Shown here: positions 41,397-49,373 of the stretch, piece by piece
Numbering within the stretch: the stretch's first letter is position 1
Layout of the letters: each line of letters starts with the position of its first letter
Assembly (NCBI RefSeq): GCF_013359725.1
Contig: NZ_JABFMW010000002.1
Span: 124,001-188,000 of the forward strand
Direction of reading: 5' to 3'
Source: Pseudarthrobacter sp. C4D7
GTDB lineage: Bacteria; Actinomycetota; Actinomycetes; Actinomycetales; Micrococcaceae
Length of the DNA: 64,000 nucleotides
Notes under the pieces: model-generated
What the model was told of the DNA's origin: nothing
Databases searched by the model: none
Seen by the model: only the letters and a program-made list of their open reading frames with translations
Translations under genes and position numbers: made by a program

Positions 41397-42416
41397 CTAC
41401 CCTGCCGTCCGATCCGGCCGCACCCGCAGGACGGCTGAGCCGGTAACCCTGTCCGCCGCCAGGTCCTCCAATGCTTTGTCAGCTGCCTCAAATGGGTACG
41501 CCGTGGTGGTGAGTTCCAGGGAGAGCCGGGCAGCGAGGGCCAGGAACTCACGGCCGTCGGCCCGCGTATTGGCTGTCACGCTGCGCACCTGGCGTTCGTT
41601 GAAGAGCTCCCTGCCGTAATCCAGGGCTGGAATGCTGCTCAGGTGGATCCCCGCGATGGCCAGGGTCCCGCCCCTGTCCAGGGCGCGCAGGGCGACCGGA
41701 ACCAGGCCGCCTGCCGGGGCAAAGAGGATGGCAGAATCGAGCAGTACCGGTGGGTTGTCGTAGGCGTCTCCGGCGTACTCTGCTCCCAGCTCCAGGGAGA
41801 GCGCCCGGGCGTTCTCTGAACGCGTCATGACGAAGACGGAGGCGCCCTGTTTGAGTGCAAGCTGGGCGGTGATGTGGGCGGAGCTGCCGAAACCGTAAAT
41901 GCCCAGGCGCCCACCCGGCGGCAGGGCGGAGCGCTTCAGTGCCCGGTAGCCGATGATGCCCGAACACAGCAGCGGCGCGGCCTGCTCGTCGGTGAAGACC
42001 GAAGGGACCGGGTAGGCAAAGTCTTCCGCAACGGTCATCTCTTCGGCATAGCCGCCATCCCGGTCCCATCCGGTGAACACCGGGGACACGCACAGGTTTT
42101 CGTCGCCTCGACGGCAGTAGTCACAGCTGCCGCAGACTCCGCCCAGCCACGCCACGCCCACCCTGTCGCCGACGCTGAACCGGGTGCAGTCCGGCCCCGT
42201 TTCAATGACGACGCCGACCGCCTCGTGGCCGGGAACCACCTGCGGGTGCCGCGGTGGGAGGTCGCCCTCAGCGAGATGGAGGTCGGTGCGGCAGACGCCG
42301 CAAACGCTCACCTGCACCAGGAGTTCACCGGCCGTCGGCCGTGGTGTTGCCCGGTGACCCTGCACCAGTGGGCGTTCGGAAATGGGTCCGGGTTGGCCGA
42401 CCCACCATGCACGCAC
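41397..42416 (-). CDS. Zinc-dependent alcohol dehydrogenase family protein
   Basis: The 339-residue medium-chain dehydrogenase has catalytic-zinc motifs [12 protein letters not shown] and PGHEAVGVV, structural-zinc cysteines in [17 protein letters not shown], and an NAD(P)-binding segment [10 protein letters not shown] (a variation of the usual GxGxxG). The GTG start has AGGAGG four bases upstream. It follows the PNPOx copy 2 gene by 46 bases and may be co-transcribed. Substrate is unknown; it may regenerate NAD+ under low oxygen. It is convergent with pfkA. Confidence 0.85.
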   Translation of the reverse strand: MRAWWVGQPGPISERPLVQGHRATPRPTAGELLVQVSVCGVCRTDLHLAEGDLPPRHPQVVPGHEAVGVVIETGPDCTRFSVGDRVGVAWLGGVCGSCDYCRRGDENLCVSPVFTGWDRDGGYAEEMTVAEDFAYPVPSVFTDEQAAPLLCSGIIGYRALKRSALPPGGRLGIYGFGSSAHITAQLALKQGASVFVMTRSENARALSLELGAEYAGDAYDNPPVLLDSAILFAPAGGLVPVALRALDRGGTLAIAGIHLSSIPALDYGRELFNERQVRSVTANTRADGREFLALAARLSLELTTTAYPFEAADKALEDLAADRVTGSAVLRVRPDRTAG

Positions 42417-42462
42417 CGTACCTCCTGCGGGAGCCGGGTGATCCCTTGCTTCCGGGCTCCGC

Positions 42463-42933
42463 CTATTCGAAGCCGGCCCGGGTTGCGTCGTCCAGTGGGG
42501 ACTGCCACAGAAGGGGAGCGCTCATGGTGAAACGCCGTCCGGTGACCGATTCGGGAGTTATCCGGATGAAGTGCTCCTGCCCCACGCCCTGCCACGGAAA
42601 CAAGGCGCGCCGGATGTCATCCAGGGCAGGCCCTGTTGGCACCGTTTCGGCAGCTTTGCCCTTGACCACGACGCTCCAGGCAAGGCCGAATTCTGCGCTG
42701 ACGGCATCTGCTTCCAGCGCCACGATGGCGTCCGACTGGATGGCCTGCTGTTTGGTCCCGGGGCCGGTGCGGAAGACCAGTGTTTGGCCGTCCACCTTGT
42801 AGTTGACGGGAAAGACGTCGGGGTGGCCATCTGCGATGACGGCCAGCCGCCCCACCCCGGTTTGGCCAAGGAGCATCCAGCACTCTTCCGGGTCGAGGAT
42901 TTCCGGGACAGGTATGTTCGTGTTGTCAGTCAT
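42463..42933 (-). CDS. PNPOx-family flavoprotein (copy 2)
   Basis: The 156-residue split-barrel protein is paralogous to the one at 36619-37083: [37 protein letters not shown] and VTGRRF. The frame extends to GTG 42975, but ATG 42933 is preferred: TACGCT (42941-42946, minus strand) is exactly seven bases upstream, so the transcript would be leaderless. It probably binds FMN or F420. The dehydrogenase gene follows. Confidence 0.8.
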   Translation of the reverse strand: MTDNTNIPVPEILDPEECWMLLGQTGVGRLAVIADGHPDVFPVNYKVDGQTLVFRTGPGTKQQAIQSDAIVALEADAVSAEFGLAWSVVVKGKAAETVPTGPALDDIRRALFPWQGVGQEHFIRITPESVTGRRFTMSAPLLWQSPLDDATRAGFE

Positions 42934-42969
42934 AGGGCACAGCGTAGGCAACTCTCCTGCGCCGGAAAA

Positions 42970-42983
42970 GGGCACAAAGGCCC
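42970..42983 (-). promoter_or_regulatory. GGGCC-N4 dyad box 3
   Basis: Read in gene direction, GGGCCTTTGTGCCC is centred 43.5 bases upstream of the ATG at 42933. It starts with GGGCC like the other two boxes and ends in CCC, with TTT following. Confidence 0.45.
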
Positions 42984-43036
42984 GGCGGCGGATGCAGGCA
43001 GGGGGTGGAGAGGGCGGCGGCCTGAACGGCCCTTAC

Positions 43037-43501
43037 CTAAAGCCAGTCCGCGGAGAAATCGACCGGCGGCCACCAGCGCGAACGTGACCTGACGGCAAAC
43101 CGGCGCCCGGTGATGTCCGTGGGGGTGAGGGCCACCAAATGGTCCTTGATCCCCGGCTCCCACGGTTCCCGGTCGGCATCGCTTTCAGGAAGGACCATCC
43201 GTTTGTCATCGAACGGTTCCGGCCTGCCTTTGGCCACCACGCTCCACACCTCCGTGGCATAGGGGTTGAGCCCGTCCACCTCCAGCGCCGCGACCGCGCC
43301 GCTGAGCAGAGCCCGGAGCTTGGTACCCGGCGCCGTCCGGAACATCAGTGTCTCCCCGGCGACCGAGAAGTTGACCGGAAAGATCTCGGGAACATCGCCG
43401 TTGATGACTGCCAGCCGGCCGATGTAGGAGGACCGAAGATAGCGCCAGCATTCGTCGGCATTCAACAGTTCAGTTCGAGGCCCGGCAGCGGAATCTGTCA
43501 T
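43037..43501 (-). CDS. PNPOx-family flavoprotein (copy 3)
   Basis: The 154-residue paralogue has DECWRYLRSSYIGRLAVINGDVPEIFPVNF, RTAPGTKL and ITGRRF. The ATG at 43501 is preferred over 43537 because TAGGAT (43509-43514, minus strand) lies exactly seven bases upstream. That hexamer contains the TAG stop codon of the acyltransferase gene upstream. Unlike the other two PNPOx genes it has no GGGCC-N4 box at -43. Confidence 0.8.
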   Translation of the reverse strand: MTDSAAGPRTELLNADECWRYLRSSYIGRLAVINGDVPEIFPVNFSVAGETLMFRTAPGTKLRALLSGAVAALEVDGLNPYATEVWSVVAKGRPEPFDDKRMVLPESDADREPWEPGIKDHLVALTPTDITGRRFAVRSRSRWWPPVDFSADWL

Positions 43502-43511
43502 GCTTCCGATC

Positions 43512-44621
43512 CTAGAGCCTTGACAGCAGCCGCGCACGGGCAGGCGCCGGGGCAGGGACGGAACCTGGACGCTGGAACAGGAACGTCAATCCGCACCGCC
43601 TGAAGAGGGACTCAACCCCCACGCAGGCTGCGATGACCGCTGCGGTCAAGGCGAGCGGATAGATCAGCGCGACCGGCAACGACGTGGAAATGGCCGGCCC
43701 AAGGGGGGCGAGAGGCCCATGGAAGGCCAGGACCAGGAAGTCCATGATCGGAGTGTGCAGAAGGTAGATGCCAAGCGTGCGCCGCCCTACCCACGAGCCC
43801 GCCACCGCAATGGGCCGGTACCTCGTCAGGGCGCTGATGAGCGCCACAAGCGCGGTTGCAGCTGCCAGTCCCTGGAGGATGAAGACGGCCTGGTCGAGGC
43901 CCGGGTGGATTTCCGGCAGCGCCATCAGGGCAGCGAAGGCGGGGAGCGCCACAGCGAGGTAGACCAGCCGTCGGTCGCCGGCGATGCGCATGAAGACGGC
44001 TTTTCCGTACACACCCGCGGCAAAGAACACCGCAAGTTCAGGCACTTTGCCCCACTGGCCGGCAGTACTGTCCATGAACATTGCGGTGCCGATGCTCACG
44101 GCAGCCAGCGCAGCCAGCACCACCGACGCCGGCAGCTTCCTGCAGAGGGTCAGCAGCGGAACGTAGACGGCGAGGGCGTAGATGAACCAGAGCGGTGTGT
44201 CCGGAGCAACGAGCTGCAGGAAGAAGTCGCCCACGGAGCCAACCCGCTGGGGCCGTGGCGAACCCGCCAGGACGATGCTGAGCAGGGCATAGATCAGCAG
44301 CCACACCGCGTACAGGTAGTAGTTGCTCAGGCTGGAGCTCCATGCTTTGCCAGTGCCGAACCCGCCGCGGACCTTGGACGCGGCGAGAATACCGGAGACG
44401 GCGAGCAGCAGCGGCATGCGGACCGATCCGAGCGCTGTTGCCACCATGCCCCAAAAAGTGAACGCTGCACTGGCATCATGTTCGAAACGGAGGAAGTGCC
44501 AAAGCCCCACATGGAAAAGCACCACCGCGACGACGCAGAGGCCCCTGGCCGCATCAATCCATTCGATGCGGGCCTTTGCTGCCGGCCCAGTGATGGCTGT
44601 TTTGTTATTCCCCCGTGACAT
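43512..44621 (-). CDS. Acyltransferase 3 family membrane protein
   Basis: The 369-residue protein has about ten transmembrane helices and the acyltransferase-3 motif IEWIDAARGLCVVAVVLFH near the start, where the His is usually required. It would O-acetylate or succinylate a surface polysaccharide, lipid or antibiotic; the acceptor is unknown. The ATG at 44621 has TAGCTT six bases upstream, so a leaderless start is possible. The next gene's promoter overlaps its stop codon. Confidence 0.85.
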   Translation of the reverse strand: MSRGNNKTAITGPAAKARIEWIDAARGLCVVAVVLFHVGLWHFLRFEHDASAAFTFWGMVATALGSVRMPLLLAVSGILAASKVRGGFGTGKAWSSSLSNYYLYAVWLLIYALLSIVLAGSPRPQRVGSVGDFFLQLVAPDTPLWFIYALAVYVPLLTLCRKLPASVVLAALAAVSIGTAMFMDSTAGQWGKVPELAVFFAAGVYGKAVFMRIAGDRRLVYLAVALPAFAALMALPEIHPGLDQAVFILQGLAAATALVALISALTRYRPIAVAGSWVGRRTLGIYLLHTPIMDFLVLAFHGPLAPLGPAISTSLPVALIYPLALTAAVIAACVGVESLFRRCGLTFLFQRPGSVPAPAPARARLLSRL

Positions 44622-44682
44622 TTTCCAAAGCTAACAGCGCCGCCCGCCCCATTCCTCGACTTGATGGAATATTGAGGGGGTA

Positions 44683-44694
44683 GGGGGTACCCCC
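44683..44694. promoter_or_regulatory. GGGGGTACCCCC palindrome
   Basis: A 12-base perfect palindrome lies in the intergenic region before the acyltransferase gene, within a run of G and C tracts. Metal-responsive CsoR-family regulators bind G/C tracts of this sort, but no metal gene is adjacent; the role is unknown. Confidence 0.3.
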
Positions 44695-44746
44695 CCCAAG
44701 TGCCCCTATCCTGACGGGCGGGCCGGAAGGGGGTATGGCTGAACGT

Positions 44747-45124
44747 CTACGGGCTGACCGGGGGCGCTTCCACGTCAGCGATGCCTACGAAACGCGTCCC
44801 CACACCGTCGTACTCACTCCGGACAAAGCCCGGGCGGGCGACGGGAACGTCGGACGGGGCGTGGTGTCCGCACACCACGTAGGTGAAGTCGGGCCACCAT
44901 TTTTTGGGCCGGGCCGCTTCCTCGTACCCGCAGACCGCGCACACCAGGTGCACCCAGACGGGCCGCTTGCCGGTCCGGTTGGCCCGCGACTGCACCAGCC
45001 AGGGCGGGGGATTATCCATGATGCCGCGGAGTTCGGCCTCGGACATCCATTTGGGCAGGCCATGGCGCTGGGCCATCTCAAGGGGAACATCCAGGGTAAT
45101 TGCTGCGTCGCGTCTGCTGATCAT
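44747..45124 (-). CDS. Conserved-looking hypothetical protein with CxxC motifs
   Basis: I do not recognise this 125-residue protein. It contains a Cys cluster (CAVCGYEE and later CGHH) that could bind zinc, a WLVQSRANRTGKRPVW basic segment, and an RHGLPKWMSEAEL helix. It appears soluble. ATG 45124 (or GTG 45127) is the start, with AAGG nearby. It lies between the acyltransferase and the DtxR-family gene on the same strand. Third-position G/C is high and even, supporting a true gene. Confidence 0.65.
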   Translation of the reverse strand: MISRRDAAITLDVPLEMAQRHGLPKWMSEAELRGIMDNPPPWLVQSRANRTGKRPVWVHLVCAVCGYEEAARPKKWWPDFTYVVCGHHAPSDVPVARPGFVRSEYDGVGTRFVGIADVEAPPVSP

Positions 45125-45172
45125 CACCTTCCACCATACGGGAGGCGGCCAAATCGGCAGCGGGTGACTGGG

Positions 45173-45883
45173 CTAGCTGTCCAGGATGCAGCCTGGGTGA
45201 GGGGTGTCGCTGGAGACCCACAACGCTGAGGCGATTTCATCGGCGAGGTCGTAATCGCGGGTGCCGCCGGGCCCATCGATGCGGACCATCAGGGCACCGC
45301 CAAACGGCCGCCTGCCCAGGACCTCCACACCGGCATCGAGGTCGATGTCCTGCGCGGCGAGGTACCGCAAGAGTTCAGGATTGTCATCGCTGATCCGGGT
45401 GATTTTGCCGCTGTGCCCCTGGTCCAGGCCCGCAAGGAGGTGGGCCCGGGGCATCAGCACCTGGCCGTCCGCTGTGGGGATGGGATCACCGTGCGGGTCC
45501 CGTGCCGGGTTCCCCAGTTTGGCGGCCACCCGTTCGATGAAGGTATCGGAAACGGCGTGTTCCAGCTGTTCCGCCTCATCGTGCACCTCATCCCAGCTGT
45601 AGCCGAGCCGCTGGACGAGGTAGGTCTCGATGAGCCGGTGGCGCCGGACCATTGCCAGCGCCAGTCGCAGGCCTTCCCCGGTCAGTGTGACGGCACTGTA
45701 GGGCTTGTGGTCCACCAGGCCTTGGTCCTTGAGCTTGCGTACCATTTCGGACACCGAAGAGTTCGCCACCCCCAGCCGCTGGGCCAGCTGGGATGAGGTG
45801 ATGGGCTTGTCCTGCCATTCGGTGAAGGAATAGATGACCTTGACGTAGTCCTCGATCGAGGAGGAGGGCGCGCTGGTCTTCAC
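45173..45883 (-). CDS. DtxR/IdeR/MntR-family metal-dependent regulator
   Basis: The 236-residue regulator has an N-terminal winged helix (SSQLAQRLGVANSSVSEMVRKLKDQGLV), a dimer/metal domain (RHRLIETYLVQRLGYSWDEVHDEAEQLEHAVSD with conserved HxxE metal ligands) and a C-terminal SH3-like FeoA domain. It likely senses Fe(II) or Mn(II). The frame extends upstream to 46015, but GTG 45883 is preferred because TAGGCT (45891-45896, minus strand) is seven bases before it, which predicts a leaderless mRNA. Targets are not in sight. Confidence 0.85.
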   Translation of the reverse strand: MKTSAPSSSIEDYVKVIYSFTEWQDKPITSSQLAQRLGVANSSVSEMVRKLKDQGLVDHKPYSAVTLTGEGLRLALAMVRRHRLIETYLVQRLGYSWDEVHDEAEQLEHAVSDTFIERVAAKLGNPARDPHGDPIPTADGQVLMPRAHLLAGLDQGHSGKITRISDDNPELLRYLAAQDIDLDAGVEVLGRRPFGGALMVRIDGPGGTRDYDLADEIASALWVSSDTPHPGCILDS

Positions 45884-45950
45884 CTGTCCAAGCCTACCGG
45901 TTCGGCCGCCGGAGCAGCATGCGCGGCCGCCCCGCCGCGGACCCCGTGCG

Positions 45951-46709
45951 TCACGCTTTGGTGGCCCGCCAGGCCAGGGTGAGGTAGGGAAGGCCCAGTT
46001 CCTGGCCGGGGGCATGGCCCAGGTGTTCGTGCAGGTACCAGTCCAGGTTGGCCAGGACTTTGGCCCGCGTCGATTCCCCGGCCCGCAAATAGTAGCTCCG
46101 CGACTTGGTGAGGTCCATCAGATCCTCCGTGGTCACGCTGTCCTGCCAGTGCGTCACGTGCCCTTCGAGCCCCTGGAATTCGGGTCCAACAACCGGTTTA
46201 TGGCCCGGCCGGTACACGTCGCCGGCGTGCATGATCCGCGAGAGCCGGTGCACCCATGGGACTGAAGTGTCCAGCTGGTTCCAGACCAGGCCGAGTGTTC
46301 CCTGCGGGCGCAGGACGCGCGCCAGCTCGGTGCTTGCCGTGAGGGGGTCGCACCAGTGCCAGGCCTGGGCTACGGTGACGACGTCGAAGGTGGCGTCGGG
46401 AAGGCCTGTCGCCTCCGCAGTCCCCGGGACGGCCGTGGCGGCAGGGCAGTGGGCGTGCAACTGGGCGAGCATGTCTGCGGAGGGGTCGACGGCGGTGACC
46501 TCCAGTCCCATCGCCAGGAGCAGGGCGGTGAACTTTCCGGTACCCGCGCCGACGTCCAGGGCATCCTGGGCGCCGGCGGGTATTAGCCACCGTGCGGATT
46601 CCACCGGGTAGCCGGGACGGACCCGCTGGTAGTGCCGTCCGCCGTCCTGGAAGCTCTGCCCAAGCTCCTTGCGCCGGCTGTGATCAAGCCTGGGGCCACC
46701 CCGAACCAC
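45951..46709 (-). CDS. SAM-dependent class I methyltransferase
   Basis: The 252-residue protein has motif I DVGAGTGKFT at about residue 54, an acidic post-I strand (VTAVDPS), and QAWHWCDP, characteristic of a UbiE/Methyltransf_11-type fold. The target is unknown; the nearby wall genes do not fix it. GTG 46709 has GGAGG six bases upstream. It lies between the SAM-IV-controlled aminotransferase and the DtxR-family gene on the same strand. Confidence 0.8.
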   Translation of the reverse strand: MVRGGPRLDHSRRKELGQSFQDGGRHYQRVRPGYPVESARWLIPAGAQDALDVGAGTGKFTALLLAMGLEVTAVDPSADMLAQLHAHCPAATAVPGTAEATGLPDATFDVVTVAQAWHWCDPLTASTELARVLRPQGTLGLVWNQLDTSVPWVHRLSRIMHAGDVYRPGHKPVVGPEFQGLEGHVTHWQDSVTTEDLMDLTKSRSYYLRAGESTRAKVLANLDWYLHEHLGHAPGQELGLPYLTLAWRATKA

Positions 46710-46795
46710 GCGTGGCCTCCTTCTGGTGCTGCCTGCGGATCTTCCTCGAATTTACCGCATGCCCGGCCTCAGCCGGCAGCCGCCGTTAGGCCGGC

Positions 46796-48214
46796 TCAGT
46801 CGTCAATGCAGGGGGCGGCTCCTGCCGTGCCCGGGGTGTTGGGTGCCCAGTGCGGGTAGGTGCGGAAGTCGTTGGCGGGAACCCACCGGCCCGCGTCCAC
46901 CACGTAGTCCCAGCCCAGTCCATTGCGCCGCAGGGTGCGGATGCCGGTGAGGAGGCGTTCAGCGTCCTCCAGCCGGGAGCCTACGCCGAAACTTGCCCGC
47001 AGGGAGCCTGACGGCAGGCCCAGGCGTTTCAGCAGGGGGTGGGCGCAGAAACGTCCGTCGCGCAGGCCAACGCCATGTTCTGCGGAAAGGTAGGCGGCCA
47101 CCAGCCCCGCGTCGTAGCCCTCTACCGAGAAGTTGACCACACCGATGGTGTCCGTTTCCGGGTTGGTGTCCTTGAAGATCTGGTGGACGGTGACACCTTC
47201 GATTTCCTGCAGGCCTTCCACCAGGAAGGAACGGATGGCGGATTCGTGGGCGTGCCACCGGTCCTGGTCGAGTCCGGCGATGACCTGGGTGGCCCGGGCC
47301 AGGGTGGCAGCTCCCAGGACGTTGGGTGAGCCTCCCTCGTGGCGGGCCGGGCCGGTGGCCCAGCTGACGCCGTCGAGCCGTGCTTCCTTGACGGCACCGC
47401 CGCCGGCCAGGTGCGGGACGCCCGCGTCCAGCCAGTCGGGGCGTCCCACCAGGACGCCCGCGCCAAACGGAGCGTACAGCTTGTGGCCCGAAAAGGCGAG
47501 GTAGTCGACGCTGTCAGCGCTGATGTCCACCCGGCGGTGCGGCGCGAGCTGGGCCGCATCAACCACGATCCGGGCACCGTGCCGGTGCGCCAGTTCGGCC
47601 AGCTGCCGGATGGGAAGAATCTCACCGGTGACGTTTGAGGCACCGGTGACCGCCAGCAGGCTGACCCCGCCCTGTTCCAGTTCGGCCCGGACGGCGTCAA
47701 GGGTGCCCGCCACCGTGTCCGCGGCAACGATGCTGCGGTGCGGGACGCCCTGCCACGGCAGAAGGTTGGCATGGTGTTCGATGTCCAGGTAGAGGACCTC
47801 GCCATCGTGACGGCCCCCGGTGGTTGGCAGGCAGCCGGCCAGGAGGTTCAGCGAATCGGTGGTGTTGCGCGTGAAGATGACCGAATCATCCGCGCGGCCG
47901 CCCACGAAGTCCCTGACGATGCTGCGCGCATTCTCGTACACGGAGGTGCTGATTTGGGAGGCGTACCCGGCCCCGCGGTGGACGCTCGCGTAGTAGGGCA
48001 GGATCTCGTTGAGGTAGGCAGAAACCACGGAGAGCGCCGGAGCGGACGCGCCATAGTCAAGGTTGGCGTACCGGACGTGGCCGCCGGAAATCAACGGCGC
48101 CTGGATTTCGGCGCCGGTAACGGCGGCGAGGGGGCGGCCCGCAACGGCCTGGCGTTCGCCGGCGGTCCCGGATTCGACGGTGGCGGGGTTGGGGGAGACG
48201 GTGGCAGTTGTCAC
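46796..48214 (-). CDS. Class V aminotransferase / cysteine desulfurase-like PLP enzyme
   Basis: The 472-residue PLP enzyme has DIEHHANLLPWQ, VDAAQLAPHRRVDI and the Schiff-base Lys in FSGHKLYAPFG, all typical of the SufS/NifS-like fold. It may act on a sulfur or amino-acid substrate. A SAM-IV riboswitch lies immediately upstream, linking it to methionine/SAM status. It is longer than SufS (about 410) because of a 60-residue N-terminal extension and a C-terminal tail. The GTG start has GAGG five bases upstream. No SUF partner genes are present. Confidence 0.85.
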   Translation of the reverse strand: MTTATVSPNPATVESGTAGERQAVAGRPLAAVTGAEIQAPLISGGHVRYANLDYGASAPALSVVSAYLNEILPYYASVHRGAGYASQISTSVYENARSIVRDFVGGRADDSVIFTRNTTDSLNLLAGCLPTTGGRHDGEVLYLDIEHHANLLPWQGVPHRSIVAADTVAGTLDAVRAELEQGGVSLLAVTGASNVTGEILPIRQLAELAHRHGARIVVDAAQLAPHRRVDISADSVDYLAFSGHKLYAPFGAGVLVGRPDWLDAGVPHLAGGGAVKEARLDGVSWATGPARHEGGSPNVLGAATLARATQVIAGLDQDRWHAHESAIRSFLVEGLQEIEGVTVHQIFKDTNPETDTIGVVNFSVEGYDAGLVAAYLSAEHGVGLRDGRFCAHPLLKRLGLPSGSLRASFGVGSRLEDAERLLTGIRTLRRNGLGWDYVVDAGRWVPANDFRTYPHWAPNTPGTAGAAPCIDD

Positions 48215-48249
48215 AGAGACCTCACTTGACTACAGGACTCCGGCACAGG

Positions 48250-48364
48250 GAATCCGCGCTTGCCGTATCCACTCCGGACCGGCCTGGTCGTCACCCGGGG
48301 CACCCCGCCGCGAATGGAGGGTTGCCGGCCAGCAAACCGGGGTTTTGCGCTGGCACTCGTGACC
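48250..48364 (-). ncRNA. SAM-IV riboswitch
   Basis: The minus-strand leader reads GGTCACGAGTGCCAGCGC at its 5' end, then CTGGCCGGCAACCCTCC, GGGGTGCCCCGGGTGACGACC and, near its 3' end, GGCAAGCGCGG. These blocks match the conserved core of the actinobacterial SAM-IV class that I recall. It precedes the class V aminotransferase gene by about 35 bases. A TACGCT -10 (48373-48378) lies just upstream. SAM binding would repress the gene; the expression platform is not clear from sequence alone. Confidence 0.85.
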
Positions 48365-48446
48365 TGCCTAAAAGCGTAGGACATGGGGCGGCCAGGATTA
48401 AAGCTGCGGCAATTGTTAAGGACTTTGTTACGCCCGCCCGAATAAA

Positions 48447-48484
48447 CGACGCCGGACACCCCTCAGTGGAGGTGTCCGGCGTCG
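48447..48484. terminator. Intrinsic terminator after HisN-like gene
   Basis: A perfect 14-bp inverted repeat (48447-48460 with 48471-48484) has a ten-base loop and is followed on the minus strand by TTTATT. It separates the HisN-like gene from the SAM-IV leader. Confidence 0.8.
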
Positions 48485-48516
48485 CAATATTCGTCTAAGT
48501 GGGAAAACCGTGCTTG

Positions 48517-49329
48517 TTAGAGCAAGTCGTCCAGGTAAGGGTTGAGGCGGTGCAGCACCTCTGAATGCAGGATCGAATTGGTGGCCAGCGCGTTTCCTCC
48601 GAACGGGCCGTCCTCACCCTCCAGGGACGTGAACCGGCCGCCGGCCTCCACCACGATCGGCACCAGGGCAGCCATGTCATAGAGGTTCAGTTCGGGTTCG
48701 CAGGCGATGTCCACGGAGCCCTCCGCCACCATGCAGTAGGACCAAAAGTCGCCGTACGCCCGGGTCCGCCAGACGTCCTCGGTCAGGCCAAGGAACTCAT
48801 CAAGGTTTCCGCGTTCCTTCCAGCCGGTCAGGCTTGAGTAGGAGAGGGAGGCGTCGGAGAGGCTGGACACGTTGGAGACGCGGAGCCGGGTGGCCGCCGC
48901 CAGGGACCTGCCCATGTATGCGCCCATGCCTTTTGCGGCCCACCAGCGCTTGCCGAGCGCCGGGGCGCTGACCACGCCCACCACGGGTTCGCCTTCATCC
49001 ACGAGGGCAATAAGGGTGGCCCAGACCGGAACGCCGCGGACGAAGTTCTTGGTCCCGTCAATGGGATCGATGATCCAGCGACGCGAACCGTGGCCGGTGC
49101 TGCCAAATTCCTCGCCCAGGACGGCGTCGCGGGGCCGGGAACGGGAAAGCTGGCCGCGGATGGCCTCCTCGGCTGCCTTGTCGGCGTCGGTGACGGGCGT
49201 CAGGTCCGGCTTGGTCTCAACGTGGAGGTCCTGGGCCTTGAAGCGGCTCATGGTCTGGTCATCCACGGAGTCGGCCAGGACATGGGCCAGGCGCAGGTCA
49301 TCGTTGTAGCTGGAAGCGGGTTGGATCAT
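48517..49329 (-). CDS. hisN: Histidinol-phosphatase, inositol monophosphatase family
   Basis: The 270-residue Mg-dependent phosphatase has [15 protein letters not shown], and DPIDGTKNF (the IMPase metal-binding motif), plus the C-terminal [14 protein letters not shown]. In Arthrobacter/Corynebacterium this branch is HisN, which dephosphorylates histidinol phosphate. A TAGTTT hexamer lies six bases before ATG 49329, so translation is probably leaderless. rsgA follows upstream on the same strand. Confidence 0.85.
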   Translation of the reverse strand: MIQPASSYNDDLRLAHVLADSVDDQTMSRFKAQDLHVETKPDLTPVTDADKAAEEAIRGQLSRSRPRDAVLGEEFGSTGHGSRRWIIDPIDGTKNFVRGVPVWATLIALVDEGEPVVGVVSAPALGKRWWAAKGMGAYMGRSLAAATRLRVSNVSSLSDASLSYSSLTGWKERGNLDEFLGLTEDVWRTRAYGDFWSYCMVAEGSVDIACEPELNLYDMAALVPIVVEAGGRFTSLEGEDGPFGGNALATNSILHSEVLHRLNPYLDDLL

Positions 49330-49373
49330 GGTTACAAACTACCGTCTGAAGACGTTTCTGCCGGGAGAACGCG

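Noticed and set aside
46772..46797. Weak inverted repeat (AGCCGGC/GCCGGCT) at the end of the class V aminotransferase gene
   Set aside because: The seven-base stem with a long loop and no T tract overlaps the stop codon; too weak for a terminator call.
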